Shown: piece by piece, positions 39,147-47,953 of the stretch
How positions within the stretch are numbered: the stretch's first letter is position 1
Layout of the letters: every line of letters starts with the position of its first letter
DNA from: Yersinia aleksiciae
Lineage (GTDB): Bacteria; Pseudomonadota; Gammaproteobacteria; Enterobacterales; Enterobacteriaceae
Assembly: GCF_001047675.1 (NCBI RefSeq)
Contig: NZ_CP011975.1
Coordinates: forward strand, 495,710 to 559,709
Direction: 5' to 3'
Length of the DNA stretch: 64,000 nucleotides
The notes under the pieces: generated by a model
Told to the model about the DNA's origin: nothing
Database searches by the model: none
Seen by the model: only the letters and a program-made list of their open reading frames with translations
Program-made: the position numbers and the translations under genes

Positions 39147-39968
39147 ATGACCTATCGCATAATTGCACTGGATCTGGATGGAACACTACTGGATCACAAA
39201 AAACGTATTCTGCCGGAATCCTTAGCGGCACTGGCTCAGGCCCGTGCGGAAGGCGTTAAAGTGGTGGTGGTGACTGGCCGTCATCATGTGGCTATTCATC
39301 CGTTTTATCAGGCGTTAGAGCTTGATACACCGGCCATTTGCTGCAACGGTACCTATATTTATGATTACCATGGCAAAAAAGTGCTGGATTCCAATCCATT
39401 GCAGCCTAAGCAGGCGGTTCAGGTATTGCAGTTGCTAGAGCAGACCAAAATTCACGGGCTGATGTATGTCGATGATGCGATGCTCTATCAGCAAACCAGC
39501 GGACACGTTACCCGCTCACTGAGTTGGGCTGAATCATTACCTGCCGACCAGCGCCCAACACTGCTTCACGTCGATAGCTTATTAGATGCCGCCCACAGCG
39601 CCACCGCCATCTGGAAATTCGCCACGTCCCACGCCGATACCGAGCAACTGAAAGCCTTTGCTACCATGGTTAAAGATGAAATGGGGCTGGCCTGTGAATG
39701 GTCATGGCATGATCAGGTGGATATCGCGCAGGCGGGCAACAGTAAAGGTATGCGCTTGCAGCAATGGGTTGAGTCTCAGGGCATGAGTATGAGCGACGTC
39801 GTGGCTTTCGGTGATAACTTTAATGATCTGAGTATGCTAGAGAGCGCCGGGCTGGGTGTGGCGATGGGGAACAGTGCGGATGCCATTAAGCAACGGGCTG
39901 ATTTGGTTATCGCCGACAACGAACAACCGGGCATCGCCGCCGTGATTCGCCAGCATGTGCTGGCCTAA
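39147..39968 (+). CDS. ybhA: HAD-family pyridoxal phosphatase YbhA
   Basis: Cof-type HAD phosphatase acting in E. coli on pyridoxal phosphate and some sugar phosphates. 273 residues. The nucleophile motif is DLDGT with D9 and D11; motif II VVVTGRH, a lysine in the SKGMRL region, and motif IV FGDNFNDLSML complete the site. The start at 39147 gives MTYRIIALDLDGT, the family start; a frame extending 20 codons upstream has no homology. Divergent from pgl. Confidence 0.93.
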   Translation: MTYRIIALDLDGTLLDHKKRILPESLAALAQARAEGVKVVVVTGRHHVAIHPFYQALELDTPAICCNGTYIYDYHGKKVLDSNPLQPKQAVQVLQLLEQTKIHGLMYVDDAMLYQQTSGHVTRSLSWAESLPADQRPTLLHVDSLLDAAHSATAIWKFATSHADTEQLKAFATMVKDEMGLACEWSWHDQVDIAQAGNSKGMRLQQWVESQGMSMSDVVAFGDNFNDLSMLESAGLGVAMGNSADAIKQRADLVIADNEQPGIAAVIRQHVLA

Positions 39969-40008
39969 TAGCTAAGTCGAGTAAACCGCCCCACATAGAC
40001 ATTCATTT

Positions 40009-40036
40009 AACATCCCAGCCAGCAGGCCGGGATGTT
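40009..40036. terminator. Hairpin between ybhA and yfcD
   Basis: AACATCCC (40009-40016) pairs with GGGATGTT (40029-40036), extended by GCC/GGC inside. It lies between convergent stops, at the junction of two blocks that are far apart in E. coli. Weak T tails on both strands. Confidence 0.5.
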
Positions 40037-40051
40037 AGCGACAAACTCAGA

Positions 40052-40600
40052 TCAATCTTCACGTGGCGTAATTTTGCCGTAATCCTGTTCGTTATTGCGG
40101 GTTAACCACAGTGATAGGGCTTTCAGGGAGTCGGGCGTGAACTCGTCGCAACGCGCGGTTATCTCTTCTGGTAGCATCCAACGGACTTCATCAATCTCTT
40201 CTGCCTGTAATGCGAATGGGCCATGAGATACGCAACTGAACAACGCGCCCCACACACGACAGCACTCTTCTTCAAAGTAGAACTGCCCATGCTCGGCAAA
40301 GGGAACCCCCGCAATACCTAACTCTTCTTCTGCTTCGCGCCGGGCAGATTCAAGGTAATTCTCGCCACTTTGCACTACACCACCAGCGGTCGCATCAAGC
40401 TTACCGGGATAGAAATCTTTGATCTCCGTGCGGCGTTGTACCAGAATTTTGCCCATTCCATCATGCACCACAATATAGGTCGCACGATGGCGTAGTCGTT
40501 GAGCTCTCATTTGTTGACGGCTAGATTGAGCAATAACCTCGTTTTGCTCATCAACAATATCAACCCACTCGATGACTGCTGCTGGATTTTGCTCCACCAT
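40052..40600 (-). CDS. yfcD: Nudix hydrolase YfcD
   Basis: Nudix-family hydrolase, 182 residues, substrate unknown. The Nudix box is complete (GX5EX7REUXEEXGU): GGVVQSGE ... [11 protein letters not shown] near residues 72-95. The E-W-V-D-I-V-D-E-Q start and [21 protein letters not shown] resemble the isopentenyl-diphosphate isomerase-like Nudix branch, to which E. coli YfcD belongs. It is followed upstream by yfcE, as in E. coli. Confidence 0.92.
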   Translation of the reverse strand: MVEQNPAAVIEWVDIVDEQNEVIAQSSRQQMRAQRLRHRATYIVVHDGMGKILVQRRTEIKDFYPGKLDATAGGVVQSGENYLESARREAEEELGIAGVPFAEHGQFYFEEECCRVWGALFSCVSHGPFALQAEEIDEVRWMLPEEITARCDEFTPDSLKALSLWLTRNNEQDYGKITPRED

Positions 40601-40725
40601 CCTCTAAAACCTTCTATCTAGGCGCGATGAGACGCGCACAATTGTTAATCAAGAGATTACCCCTGTTCCTCTAGGCCGCACTCTGGTACGCGACACTCTG
40701 ATTGGGAGGTAAATAACTGTTTATA

Positions 40726-41280
40726 TTATTGTTTTTTCAATGCCAACTGGGCGATAGGTTCATCATTCTGTAGGGTCAGAACCTGTAAAACACCGCCGTC
40801 CAACATGCCATAGCTCGCCGGATAGCCCCCTTTAGGGATGCTGACGGAGCCGGGATTAAAGCAAATCACCTCATCCTGCCACTCTGCCTGCGGCAGATGA
40901 GTATGACCATAGACTAAGACATCCCCATTACGCAACGGAGGAAGTGCGCCGGGATGATAAAGGTGACCATGCGTCAAAAATAGACGGGTTTCTGGCATAA
41001 TAATCTGCTGCCAACTGGCCATGATAGGGAACTGTAAAAGCATTTGATCGACTTCGCTGTCGCAGTTGCCGCGCACCGCAATGATCTTCTCTTTATGGGG
41101 ATTTAGGCACTCCGCTACGGCTGCTGGTTGATACCCCTCCGGTAGCGCATTACGCGGGCCATGATTGAGTAAATCGCCCAACAGCACTAGCCATTGTGCA
41201 TCGCTGCGGGCAAAAATCTCCAGCACCTTCTCAGTCGCTGGCAGTGAACCATGCAGATCAGAAGCAAACATTAACTTCAT
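40726..41280 (-). CDS. yfcE: Metallophosphodiesterase YfcE
   Basis: Mn-dependent phosphodiesterase of the calcineurin-like family; the E. coli enzyme acts on artificial phosphodiester substrates in vitro. 184 residues. Metal-binding motifs run in the usual order: DLHG (residues 8-11), GDLLNHG, GNCDSE, LTHGH and YGHTH. The ATG at 41280 (MKLMFASDLHG) matches the family start; the frame continues seven codons further. Confidence 0.93.
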   Translation of the reverse strand: MKLMFASDLHGSLPATEKVLEIFARSDAQWLVLLGDLLNHGPRNALPEGYQPAAVAECLNPHKEKIIAVRGNCDSEVDQMLLQFPIMASWQQIIMPETRLFLTHGHLYHPGALPPLRNGDVLVYGHTHLPQAEWQDEVICFNPGSVSIPKGGYPASYGMLDGGVLQVLTLQNDEPIAQLALKKQ

Positions 41281-41439
41281 AACATCGTCTTCTCTGGTCA
41301 TAATCTCAACAAGTCAGGCGACAAGTACTGCCGCAGCACTTATTGAGTGCTAAAAGAGGCACTATTCTATCACCCAATTCGTCAGATTAATCTGATAAAA
41401 ACAGCTATCTCTCATTAGCGTGTTTTATCGCAAAAAATA

Positions 41440-41468
41440 GCGCTGACAGAATAAAATCATGCCAGCGC
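41440..41468 (-). terminator. Terminator after the EAL-domain gene
   Basis: GCGCTG and CAGCGC (41440-41445 with 41463-41468) form a stem; on the minus strand it is followed by TATTTTTTG. It lies 30 bases past the EAL gene. Confidence 0.6.
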
Positions 41469-41497
41469 GATATGAAATAAAATCGAGGAAACCGTTA

Positions 41498-42187
41498 TTA
41501 CGCGTGTTGAGAGACCAACTCATCCAATGTCAGAGGGGGGAATAAATATCCCTGCATGGCGTCAATATTAGTGCCCTTAAGTTGTTCCGATTCATCCTGA
41601 TTTTCGACGCCAACAACAATGACGCCAAGGCAATATTTTTTGATGTTATTGATCAAAATCGGGAAGGTATGCTTATTGTGCTGCCAGAAGAAATGCTTAT
41701 CTATCTTCACATATTCAAAAATATTGGCTGTAACCGCATTTAAGGTAGAACCCCCGCTGCCTAAGTCATCCAACCATAACGGATACCGCTCAGCCAGTTC
41801 GCGTAACAATGGATTATTCATGCCATCGGATAAGTTGGAGAAAGTTTCCATTATCTCCAGCCGCAAAAAAGGCATTTCATCCAGCATCAGACGGGTTGAA
41901 TCATCGCTAACAATCACGCTTGCCAGGTCAAAATCAATATTAATCGTTAACAGAACTTTGTTAGCAATAAACCAATCGCGATAGGCTTTCACCGCGCGTA
42001 ATTGGTCCTGAAATAATTCAGTCTTTCCATCAACACCGAGCTCTCTAATAAACTGTTCGACATCAATGGATAAATCGACCGACTTAGCTGAAAATCGGCT
42101 TAATAGCTCGACAGCGAATAAGCTACCGTCTTGCTTATGTATGGGTTCGCATACGTAAGAACAATTAACTTCGATATTTAGCTTCAT
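41498..42187 (-). CDS. Stand-alone EAL-domain protein (probable c-di-GMP phosphodiesterase)
   Basis: 229-residue protein made only of an EAL domain, without sensor, GGDEF or membrane parts. Catalytic positions are largely kept: the EAL glutamate E27 (here ELL), N83, E111 or E114, the Asp pair D140-D141 (DDLGSGGS), K161 in KIDK, E195 in VGVEN and Q212 in MQGYLF. It could therefore cleave c-di-GMP to pGpG, although the altered loop (GSGGS for the usual GTGYS) may change activity. Its size resembles Klebsiella MrkJ, a regulator of fimbriae, but no fimbrial genes lie nearby. The ATG at 42187 follows AGG by five bases. Confidence 0.82.
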   Translation of the reverse strand: MKLNIEVNCSYVCEPIHKQDGSLFAVELLSRFSAKSVDLSIDVEQFIRELGVDGKTELFQDQLRAVKAYRDWFIANKVLLTINIDFDLASVIVSDDSTRLMLDEMPFLRLEIMETFSNLSDGMNNPLLRELAERYPLWLDDLGSGGSTLNAVTANIFEYVKIDKHFFWQHNKHTFPILINNIKKYCLGVIVVGVENQDESEQLKGTNIDAMQGYLFPPLTLDELVSQHA

Positions 42188-42756
42188 GCGCACCTGAAAA
42201 GTGTATAGGCAACAATGAGATCACAACTTGACCTCAGCCGGAGGATTTATAAGCCACCGCTAACTTTTATAAAATGCCCGACATTGATAAAACAGCCCAT
42301 TTCGCAAGTGATAAGAGGCTGACTGAACTCTTCCATTCAAATGAATATGCTCACTCTAGCAGACATTTATCCATTCAGTATTTTAAAAGTCGTCTGGGTA
42401 TGGCTTATACATATTTTTAACATTCAAAAACAACAAGGTAACAGGCAACCACGCCACGAGTGAACGGGGAGTACCTGAGCACCCAATATTGTATTAATCG
42501 GACAGAAGCACCGATTTGTTTAGCTATTATTTTTTTATTTTCTCAAACGATGCTGTTGGTTGGATTCTTTCTTTAGATTAATCTCAGGATGTGCTCAGCA
42601 TCGTAGGAGAAGAGTCTGGGATCATCTATGCTGAAAGAGAAACAAGTCATAATGAGCATAACGACCTGATGGGTAAGTTCTATACCCTTGTTACTTGACG
42701 TTGTAGAGAGCTTCCCCTGTGGCTTCGAGTAAGAAGGGCATAAATGGAGATTGGCT
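42188..42756. other. Divergent region between the EAL gene and yfcH
   Basis: About 570 bases without a convincing gene. It holds a 62-bp palindromic repeat (42681-42742) right before yfcH and presumably both promoters, none of which is clear by eye. Confidence 0.55.
42681..42742. repeat. 62-bp palindromic repeat next to yfcH
   Basis: The left end TATACCCTTGTTACTTGA is an imperfect inverted copy of the right end (which read in reverse is TATGCCCTTCTTACTCGA). It ends three bases before the GGAG ribosome-binding site of yfcH, so it would form a hairpin in the yfcH leader if transcribed. Confidence 0.6.
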
Positions 42757-43665
42757 ATGCGTATTTTAATCACTGGAGCGACAGGACTCATCGGGCGCAG
42801 TCTGACCGCCTTCCTTTTGTCGCAAGCCCATCAAATAACCGCACTGACCCGTGATCCACAGCGGGCAAATCATGTGCTCGGTTCGCAAGTCACCTATTGG
42901 TCGACGCTAGATGATAAACATGACCTTAATGAGTTTGATGCAGTTATCAATCTCGCGGGCGAACCCATTGCTGAAAAACGGTGGACCGCACAGCAAAAAG
43001 AGATTCTTTGCCAAAGCCGCTGGCAAATAACCGAAAAACTGACCACTTTAATCAAGGCCAGTAGTGCGCCACCGACGGTATTTATTTCAGGGTCTGCGGT
43101 GGGATTTTATGGTGACCAAGGGCAAGCATTGGTCACTGAAGAAGAGACGCCACACGATGAGTTTACTCATCAGTTGTGTGAACGCTGGGAGAGTCTGGCT
43201 CGCGCCGCACAGAGCAACCACACCCGTGTATGCTTACTGCGCACTGGCATCGTGTTAGCCCCTCATGGTGGTGCGTTAGCTAAAATGGTGCCACTGCTGC
43301 GCCTGGGGTTGGGTGGGCCCATCGGCGATGGCCGCCAATATCTACCTTGGATACATATTGATGATATGGTTCATGGCATCTATTTCTTACTGACGACTGA
43401 TGGCCTGAACGGCCTTTTCAATATGGTCTCCCCCTATCCGGTGCATAACGAACAATTTATTGCCACGCTGGCAGAGGTATTGGATCGGCCGGCAGTCATT
43501 CGCACCCCAGCGGCAGCAATGCGTCTATTATTGGGAGAATCTGCGGCATTAGTGCTCGGTGGGCAACGAGCCGTACCGAAACGACTGGAAGAAGCGGGTT
43601 TTGGTTTTCGTTATTTCGAACTGGAAGAAGCACTGCGCAATGTATTGAAAAAGCCATCCGCATAG
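42757..43665 (+). CDS. yfcH: NAD(P)-binding SDR-family epimerase YfcH
   Basis: Atypical short-chain dehydrogenase of the SDR39U1 (DUF1731) family, 302 residues, substrate unknown. The dinucleotide-binding glycine motif is [11 protein letters not shown] (residues ~6-16). [27 protein letters not shown] and the [13 protein letters not shown] block identify the family, and the C-terminal DUF1731 part ends [10 protein letters not shown]. The ATG at 42757 follows GGAG by eight bases. Convergent with hisP, as in E. coli. Confidence 0.92.
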   Translation: MRILITGATGLIGRSLTAFLLSQAHQITALTRDPQRANHVLGSQVTYWSTLDDKHDLNEFDAVINLAGEPIAEKRWTAQQKEILCQSRWQITEKLTTLIKASSAPPTVFISGSAVGFYGDQGQALVTEEETPHDEFTHQLCERWESLARAAQSNHTRVCLLRTGIVLAPHGGALAKMVPLLRLGLGGPIGDGRQYLPWIHIDDMVHGIYFLLTTDGLNGLFNMVSPYPVHNEQFIATLAEVLDRPAVIRTPAAAMRLLLGESAALVLGGQRAVPKRLEEAGFGFRYFELEEALRNVLKKPSA

Positions 43666-43752
43666 GTGCAGCGAGCTAGATTGTAGTGAGATAGATCCTA
43701 GTGGAATGGAATGCAGCGGGATAGATTGATCCCTATCCCGCTGCTTCATTCA

Positions 43753-44571
43753 TTATTTCAGCGCACCAGAAAGGAACTGCTGCAAACGGGTGCTCTTAGG
43801 GTTACCAAAAAGCTCAGCTGGTGGGCCTTCTTCTTCAATGACCCCTTTATGTAGGAAGATGACATGGCTGGAAACATGGCGGGCGAACTCCATTTCGTGC
43901 GTCACCACCACCATGGTTTTCCCCTCTTCTGCCAGTTTTTGCATAATACGCAACACTTCGCCGACCAGTTCAGGGTCTAGCGCCGAAGTCGGTTCATCAA
44001 ACAGTAAGACGTCCGGCTCCATTGCCAATGCCCGTGCAATAGAAACACGTTGTTGCTGACCACCAGAAAGATGGACCGGATATTTCGCCCGCGCCCGCTC
44101 ATCAATCCCGACTTTATCCAAATAACGGATAGCCCGCTCTTTCGCCACCGCTTTACTCAGCCCTAAGACTTGAATCGGTGCTTCCATTACGTTTTCCAGC
44201 ACCGTCATATGGCTCCATAAATTAAAATGCTGGAATACCATCGTTAGCCGGGTGCGTAATAATTGCAGCTCTTTTTTATCAAAGACTTTTAATTGCCCAT
44301 CTTTATCCCGTACTAAGCGGATATTTTGATTATTTACGCTGATCGTGCCTTCGCTGGGTTTTTCCAGAAAGTTGATGCAGCGTAAAAAAGTGCTTTTCCC
44401 CGAACCGGAGGAGCCAATAATAGAAATCACATCCCCCGCTTTGGCTGAGAGGGAAACGCCTTTTAAAACTTCGTGTTCACCATAATGCTTATGCAACTCT
44501 GTCACGGACAGTTTGGTTTCAGCTATTTTAGTTTCTGATGTGTCAGTCATAGTTTCTAATGTGTCCATCAT
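43753..44571 (-). CDS. hisP: Histidine ABC transporter ATP-binding protein HisP
   Basis: ATPase of the HisJQMP importer, 272 residues. Walker A is GSSGSGKST, the Q-loop [10 protein letters not shown], the signature LSGGQQQR, Walker B LLFDEP and the H-loop VVVTHEM. The core from ~residue 22 ([19 protein letters not shown]) matches E. coli HisP closely. The N-terminus is about 15 residues longer, because the DNA there consists of 21-bp repeats. The start at 44571 has GGAG six bases upstream; an in-frame ATG at 44550 is an alternative. Last gene of hisJQMP. Confidence 0.94.
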   Translation of the reverse strand: MMDTLETMTDTSETKIAETKLSVTELHKHYGEHEVLKGVSLSAKAGDVISIIGSSGSGKSTFLRCINFLEKPSEGTISVNNQNIRLVRDKDGQLKVFDKKELQLLRTRLTMVFQHFNLWSHMTVLENVMEAPIQVLGLSKAVAKERAIRYLDKVGIDERARAKYPVHLSGGQQQRVSIARALAMEPDVLLFDEPTSALDPELVGEVLRIMQKLAEEGKTMVVVTHEMEFARHVSSHVIFLHKGVIEEEGPPAELFGNPKSTRLQQFLSGALK

Positions 44572-44578
44572 GGTTTCT
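44529..44578. repeat. 21-bp direct repeats at the hisP start
   Basis: TAGTTTCTGATGTGTCAGTCA (44529-44549) is followed by a near copy at 44550-44570 (three differences) and a partial third copy (TGGTTTCT, 44571-44578). The repeats span the hisP start codon and translate to similar heptads (MDTLETM and TDTSETK). Confidence 0.85.
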
Positions 44579-44584
44579 CCGTAC

Positions 44585-45301
44585 TTAATGCGATGCCTGC
44601 GGTTTTATATGAGCCAGCCAACGTTTCTCTGCCTGGCGGAACAGGCTAATTAGCGTAAAGGAGATAATCAGATAAAGTACGGCAGCAATACCAAAAGCAT
44701 AAAACGGCTGATAAGTCGCGGCGTTAATATCACGCGCTATTTTCAGTATATCCGGCACTGTGGCAGTAAAAGCCAGTGCCGTAGAGTGCAGCATCAAAAT
44801 CACTTCATTACTGTAGGCCGGTAAGGCAATACGCAATGCTGAAGGTAAAATAATACAGCGATACATTTTAAAGCGCGAGAAACCATAAGCTCTGGCCGCT
44901 TCAATTTCACCGTGTGGCACTGAACGAATGGCTCCGGCAAAAATCTCGGTCGTATAAGCACAGGTATTTAGCGTCAGGGCTAAAATAGTACAATTCAATC
45001 CGCTGCGGAAGAATGCATTAAGCAGATCATTGCCTCGGACAATCTCTAGACTATACATGCCAGAATAGAATACCAATAATTGGACATATAATGGCGTGCC
45101 ACGAAAGATATAGGTGAAAATCCAGACAGGTAAACGGATCCAGCGCCGTTCAGCCACACGAGCAACCGCCAAAGGAATAGCCAGCAACCCACCCATGACG
45201 ACCGAGGAAATGAGTAACCACAACGTGACGGCCATTCCGGTAAACCGATAGCCATCACTCCAGAGCAGTGCTTGCCAATACTGATGCAGGATTTCAATCA
45301 T
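44585..45301 (-). CDS. hisM: Histidine ABC transporter permease HisM
   Basis: Inner-membrane permease, 238 residues, with five hydrophobic segments. The coupling motif [30 protein letters not shown] is the EAA loop of polar amino acid permeases. It overlaps hisQ by four bases and ends 13 bases before hisP. Forms a heterodimer with HisQ. Confidence 0.94.
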   Translation of the reverse strand: MIEILHQYWQALLWSDGYRFTGMAVTLWLLISSVVMGGLLAIPLAVARVAERRWIRLPVWIFTYIFRGTPLYVQLLVFYSGMYSLEIVRGNDLLNAFFRSGLNCTILALTLNTCAYTTEIFAGAIRSVPHGEIEAARAYGFSRFKMYRCIILPSALRIALPAYSNEVILMLHSTALAFTATVPDILKIARDINAATYQPFYAFGIAAVLYLIISFTLISLFRQAEKRWLAHIKPQASH

Positions 45302-45984
45302 AGCTCAGCCCTCTTCACCCCATGGGAATAGCGCCGTTCTAGCCACAGCAATACACCATTTGATAGCGTGGTGAAGATCAGATAAACCGCCCCTGCCACC
45401 AGAGCAAAGAAGAAGGGTTGATAAGTGCCCTTTCCCGCCAACTGTGTCGCTTTAACCACATCATTTAATCCCAAAATAGAGACCAATGCTGTCGCCTTCA
45501 GAATAACTTGCCAGTTATTGCCAATACCCGGCAGCGCATAGCGCATCATCGCCGGAAACATAATTCGTCGAAAAATCTGGCTAGGGGTGAAACCAAATGC
45601 AGTGGCCGCTTCAATTTGGCCGGCAGGAACCGCCATATAAGCACCACGGAAGGTTTCAGTGAAATAAGCACCATAGATAAAGCCCAGGGTAATAATCCCG
45701 GCGGAGAGAGGGTCAATATTAATTTGTGCAAAACCGAGCGATTCAGTAATGCTATTTAGGGTTATCTGCAAACCGTAGAAGATCAGCAGCATTAAAACTA
45801 AATCCGGTACACCGCGAATAAGCGTGGTGTAGCACTCAAATAAGCCAGATAACAGCCGATTTGAGGATAACTTTCCACCGGCACCCATCAGGCCGATAAT
45901 CACTGACAGCAGCACCGAACACAATGCTAACTCCAGCGTCACCAGCGCACCCTCAAATATCAGTTTCGAATATCCATCCAGCAT
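45298..45984 (-). CDS. hisQ: Histidine ABC transporter permease HisQ
   Basis: Permease partner of HisM, 228 residues, with five membrane segments and the EAA loop IEAATAFGFTPSQIFRRIMFPAMMRYALPG. It starts 105 bases after hisJ, beyond a strong hairpin, and is followed by hisM with a four-base overlap. The same order occurs in E. coli and Salmonella. Confidence 0.94.
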   Translation of the reverse strand: MLDGYSKLIFEGALVTLELALCSVLLSVIIGLMGAGGKLSSNRLLSGLFECYTTLIRGVPDLVLMLLIFYGLQITLNSITESLGFAQINIDPLSAGIITLGFIYGAYFTETFRGAYMAVPAGQIEAATAFGFTPSQIFRRIMFPAMMRYALPGIGNNWQVILKATALVSILGLNDVVKATQLAGKGTYQPFFFALVAGAVYLIFTTLSNGVLLWLERRYSHGVKRAEL

Positions 45985-46047
45985 CTGGGTTATCCTGTTT
46001 TACTGAGTAAGGAGTCTGGTAAATGACTATTATTAATTACCCTATAG

Positions 46048-46075
46048 TGGCCCCTGCCGAGATCGACAGAGGCCA
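46048..46075 (-). terminator. Strong hairpin between hisJ and hisQ
   Basis: The 28-base sequence folds into a 12-pair stem (TGGCC...GGCCA ends, three G-T pairs) with a 4-base loop. It lies just past hisJ and before hisQ. Without a T tract it is more likely to protect the hisJ message or limit read-through than to stop transcription fully; Salmonella has a REP element at the same place. Confidence 0.65.
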
Positions 46076-46089
46076 TAACGGCAAAAGGA

Positions 46090-46872
46090 TTAACCGCCGT
46101 AAACATCAAAATCGAAATATTTTTTCGCGAGTTTGTCGTAAGTGCCATCTTTGCGCATTTCTGCAAAGGCTTTATCCAAGGCAGCTTTCAGTTCTGCATC
46201 ATCTTTACGCAAGCCCATACCGGTACCTACGCCAAAGAATTGATCATTTTTAACTGACGGCCCAGCAAATGCGTAACCTTTACCGATCTCTTGCTTCAGG
46301 AAACCTTCACTGCCCGCCACTTCATCCTGGAAAGCCGCATCAATGCGACCGGAAGCCAGGTCAGCGTAGATCAAGTCCTGATTTTGATAGGCAACAACAT
46401 CGATGCCTTTTGGCTGCCACTCAGCATTGGCGAATGCTTCCTGAGTAGACCCTTGCAACACCCCAACACGTTTGCCCTTCAAAGCCACCAATGTCGGTTC
46501 GATTTTGCTGTCTTTCGGCGCGATTAAACGGGCATTGGCCGCATAGAGCTTCTCGGTGAAAGCAATCTCTTTTTGGCGTTTTTCAGTAATGGAGAGTGAA
46601 GAGATAATGGCATCGATTTTTTTAGCTTTGAGTGATGGGATTAATGCATCGAAGTCACTTTCAACAAAAGTACATTTGGTATCAATGCGTTTACATAGCT
46701 CTTTTGCTATATCGATATCAAAACCGACCAGTTCACCACTGGCATTTTTAGATTCGAAAGGTTCATAAGTGGGATCAGTACCAATCTTGACATCTTTAGG
46801 AATCGCTGCAAAAGCACTGCTAGCGGCAGCCAATGCTAAGACTAAAGGAAGAACCAAAATCTTCTTATTCAT
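46090..46872 (-). CDS. hisJ: Histidine-binding periplasmic protein HisJ
   Basis: Periplasmic binding protein for the HisQMP transporter, 260 residues. Signal peptide [20 protein letters not shown] through ~residue 22, mature start [21 protein letters not shown]-terminal [16 protein letters not shown] is the typical HisJ/ArgT ending. HisJ and ArgT are hard to tell apart. Only one binding protein is present here, where E. coli has argT and hisJ in tandem, so it may serve both histidine and lysine/arginine/ornithine. GAGGGTAA precedes the ATG. Confidence 0.92.
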   Translation of the reverse strand: MNKKILVLPLVLALAAASSAFAAIPKDVKIGTDPTYEPFESKNASGELVGFDIDIAKELCKRIDTKCTFVESDFDALIPSLKAKKIDAIISSLSITEKRQKEIAFTEKLYAANARLIAPKDSKIEPTLVALKGKRVGVLQGSTQEAFANAEWQPKGIDVVAYQNQDLIYADLASGRIDAAFQDEVAGSEGFLKQEIGKGYAFAGPSVKNDQFFGVGTGMGLRKDDAELKAALDKAFAEMRKDGTYDKLAKKYFDFDVYGG

Positions 46873-46966
46873 ACATTACCCTCAAATTGATTTTTGATGC
46901 CATAAAGCGCGTTAGATTTCTGTACAACCCAGAGCTTTCATAAGTTAATCGCTTTCATAAATCAAT

Positions 46967-46984
46967 TTGCAGTAATCGTGCCAG
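46967..46984 (-). promoter_or_regulatory. Sigma-54 (-24/-12) promoter of hisJ
   Basis: The minus strand reads CTGGCACGATTACTGCA. TGGCACG is a perfect -24 block, and the GG and GC are exactly 10 bases apart; the -12 block is CTGC rather than TTGC. Start site near 46958 gives an ~86-base leader before hisJ. Salmonella argT/hisJ are nitrogen-regulated, which fits. Confidence 0.72.
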
Positions 46985-47090
46985 TAATCATCTGGAGGGA
47001 AAGCAAATTCCATCACGGCTTTCTTAGCACGACCACGACTAAATCAAGGCATCAGGTCATGAACAGAAATCAAATACGCAATTCATGCCA

Positions 47091-47125
47091 CAACACGTAT
47101 CGTGCAACAGCATCATTGTGGTGCA
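47091..47125. promoter_or_regulatory. Candidate NtrC sites upstream of hisJ
   Basis: On the minus strand TGCACCACAATGATGCT (47109-47125) matches the NtrC consensus with a perfect left half and 5 of 7 on the right. A second TGCACGATACG stretch is adjacent. The sites are 135-165 bases upstream of the predicted start, suitable for an enhancer. Confidence 0.45.
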
Positions 47126-47181
47126 TAATTCGCCCTATTTCAGTGCGATGTTGCACAAATGTATCAATTAAGTGAGAAATG

Positions 47182-47754
47182 TTAACTAGCACCTTGCCAG
47201 CGAACAAAAAGATCTTCGGGCAACTCAATATCAAATTGATCGATAACCCGATTAACGGTTTGATCAACAATATCCTGAATAGTTTGCGGGCGATGATAAA
47301 ACGCCGGCATGGGGGGCATAATAGTCGCCCCTAACTCAGCAGCCTGCACCATCAACCGCAAATGGCCTAAATGTAATGGGGTTTCGCGAACACACAGCAA
47401 CAATGGGCGGCGTTCTTTCAACACCACATCGGCAGCACGGGTCAGTAATCCATCAGTGTAGCTAAGGACAATGCCAGATAATGTTTTGATTGAGCAGGGT
47501 AAAATAACCATACCCATGGTCTTGAATGACCCTGATGAGATGCTAGCCGCAATATCACGTGAATCATGCACCACATCCGCCAGTGCCTGTACATCTTTAA
47601 GACTGAACTCGGTTTCAAGCGCCAACGTCTGACGCGCAGCATTGCTGATAATCAAATGCGTTTCCACGCCCTCGACATGTTGTAGCACCTGTAATAGCCG
47701 CACGCCATAAATGGCTCCGCTGGCACCACTGATGCCGATAATAAGTCGTTTCAT
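47182..47754 (-). CDS. ubiX: Flavin prenyltransferase UbiX
   Basis: Makes the prenylated FMN cofactor used by the UbiD decarboxylase in ubiquinone synthesis. 190 residues. FMN-binding start MKRLIIGISGASGAIYG, the conserved PCSIKTLSGI region and the final PPMPAFYHRPQTIQDIVD block are typical. The ATG at 47754 has GAGG about nine bases upstream; the frame is open five codons further. It lies between purF and hisJ, as in E. coli. Confidence 0.94.
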   Translation of the reverse strand: MKRLIIGISGASGAIYGVRLLQVLQHVEGVETHLIISNAARQTLALETEFSLKDVQALADVVHDSRDIAASISSGSFKTMGMVILPCSIKTLSGIVLSYTDGLLTRAADVVLKERRPLLLCVRETPLHLGHLRLMVQAAELGATIMPPMPAFYHRPQTIQDIVDQTVNRVIDQFDIELPEDLFVRWQGAS

Positions 47755-47871
47755 GGAAAGTTGCCTCACACTGACGTGATATCTTCTAAGTTAAACATAA
47801 CATAAATAAGCAGGGACAAACTTTGCCGTATCAGGCGCGGATTAGCAAGTCATGCTCTTGGCATCCTAAAG

Positions 47872-47902
47872 TAAAAAAGGTGCACCACGCCAAACGCGAG
47901 TT
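47872..47902 (-). terminator. Terminator of purF
   Basis: AAAAAGGTGCA (47874-47884) pairs perfectly with TGCACCTTTTT (47892-47902) around a 7-base loop, with T runs on both strands. It lies about 50 bases past the purF stop and before ubiX. Confidence 0.85.
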
Positions 47903-47953
47903 GCACCTTTTTGATTCATCTTTATCTATCACTAACCAAGAGGCCGAAGATGA

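Larger units (their letters stand above)
46873..47181. other. hisJ control region
   Basis: 309 bases between ubiX and hisJ, both on the minus strand. Besides the sigma-54 promoter and NtrC-like sites it contains several TGCA-type half sites around 47137-47160. No gene. Confidence 0.6.

Noticed and set aside
42573-42791. 72-codon minus-strand frame between the EAL gene and yfcH
   Set aside because: Runs through the palindromic repeat and the yfcH start, has no ribosome-binding site, and its translation has no family-like features.
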